From Bacillota bacterium (GTDB taxonomy: Bacteria; Bacillota; Clostridia; Christensenellales; SZUA-584): 64,000 nucleotides of DNA. The stretch covers positions 42,315 through 106,314 of the forward strand of contig JAEZHF010000039.1 in the NCBI GenBank assembly GCA_023416745.1. The letters are read 5' to 3'. Below are positions 63,835 through 64,000 of the stretch, piece after piece. The notes below the pieces were generated by a model, which ran no database searches, was not told the DNA's origin, and saw only the letters and a program-made list of their open reading frames with translations. Position 1 is the first letter of the stretch. Each line of letters starts with the position of its first letter. A program made the position numbers and the translations under genes.

Positions 63835-64000
63835 ATGGCCGGTTTTGAAAGCGCTGAGCGTTTCCGGAATGCGCTCAAGGACAGGGAGTTTTTTGAATAC
63901 GGCGGCCGCGTCAGCCAGGTTTACGGGCTGACGGTGGAAGCGGTGGGCCTGGGATGCAAGCTGGGAGACATCTGCCGCATATATACGGACGGCAAGGACA
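63835..64000 (+). CDS. fliI: flagellum-specific ATPase FliI (3' truncated by window)
   Basis: Only the first 55 residues are present. They match the FliI N-terminal beta-barrel: FEYGGRVSQVYGLTVEAVGL and CKLGDICRIYTDG. The nucleotide-binding domain lies beyond the right edge. FliI with FliH energises flagellar export. The ATG at 63835 starts one base after the fliH stop, with GGTGGAG upstream. Confidence 0.88.
   Translation, partial: MAGFESAERFRNALKDREFFEYGGRVSQVYGLTVEAVGLGCKLGDICRIYTDGKD

Overview
The window reads as chromosome of a motile, endospore-forming, moderately GC-rich member of the Clostridia (Bacillota). Evidence seen here: a T-box leader in front of isoleucyl-tRNA synthetase, spoVT, AddAB instead of RecBCD, strong GGAGG ribosome binding sites almost everywhere, TTG/GTG starts, and a Gram-positive flagellar regulon with sigma-D, FlgM, YvyF, FliW and CsrA. 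I see no rRNA, tRNA, CRISPR array or intact mobile element. The species cannot be named from the sequence alone.

Layout. 1-2374: a left-truncated SpoIID-domain protein with six bacterial SH3 domains and a Thr-Pro linker. 2375-3028: non-coding, holding a cluster of four DnaA-box-like sites and a small dispersed-repeat motif. 3029-6450: ileS with T-box leader and promoter (minus). 6571-15116: SelO, two lipoproteins of unknown function, an orphan NMT1-like substrate-binding protein behind a structured terminator-bearing leader, an Ig-like repeat surface protein, an SDR oxidoreductase and a nitroreductase. 15189-18273 (minus): an aconitase translationally coupled to a split ChrA transporter pair. 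18388-22096: SpoVT, peroxiredoxin, a small membrane protein, a VOC-fold protein, TspO and a DUF3298-like protein. 22117-22731: decayed IS3-family relics around an orphan gene fragment. 22758-25276 (minus): GT2 glycosyltransferase, M29 aminopeptidase and C_GCAxxG_C_C redox protein, probably one operon. 25456-34531: a TPR-like unknown, a 77-residue conserved small protein, addB-addA and a YbjQ/UPF0145 protein.

34641-64000 is a large flagellar island: cheY (minus), then a FliK-like protein, an FlhB-like paralogue, fliD, fliS, a FliT-like chaperone, yaaR-like, a lytic transglycosylase, flgB, flgC, fliE, fliO, fliP, fliQ, fliR, flhB, flhA, flhF, flhG, a PilZ protein, sigD, a SwrB-like gene, flgF, flgG, yvyF, flgM, flgN, flgK, flgL, fliW and csrA; then flagellin on the minus strand; then fliF, fliG, fliH and the start of fliI. 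Compared with the common flgB-flgC-fliE-fliF-fliG-fliH-fliI order, the fliF block is detached and sits beyond flagellin.

The regulatory logic can be read directly. SigD and its anti-sigma factor FlgM are encoded here. The flagellin gene has an exact sigma-D promoter (TAAA-N15-GCCGATAT). Its leader carries a hairpin with an AGGA loop and a GGAGGA ribosome binding site, the two-site arrangement expected for CsrA repression, and csrA and its antagonist fliW lie next door. I did not find a clearly new system. The best candidates for a second look are this CsrA leader, the DnaA-box cluster, the leader upstream of the orphan binding protein, the aconitase-ChrA coupling, and the unexplained 58308-59035 gap.
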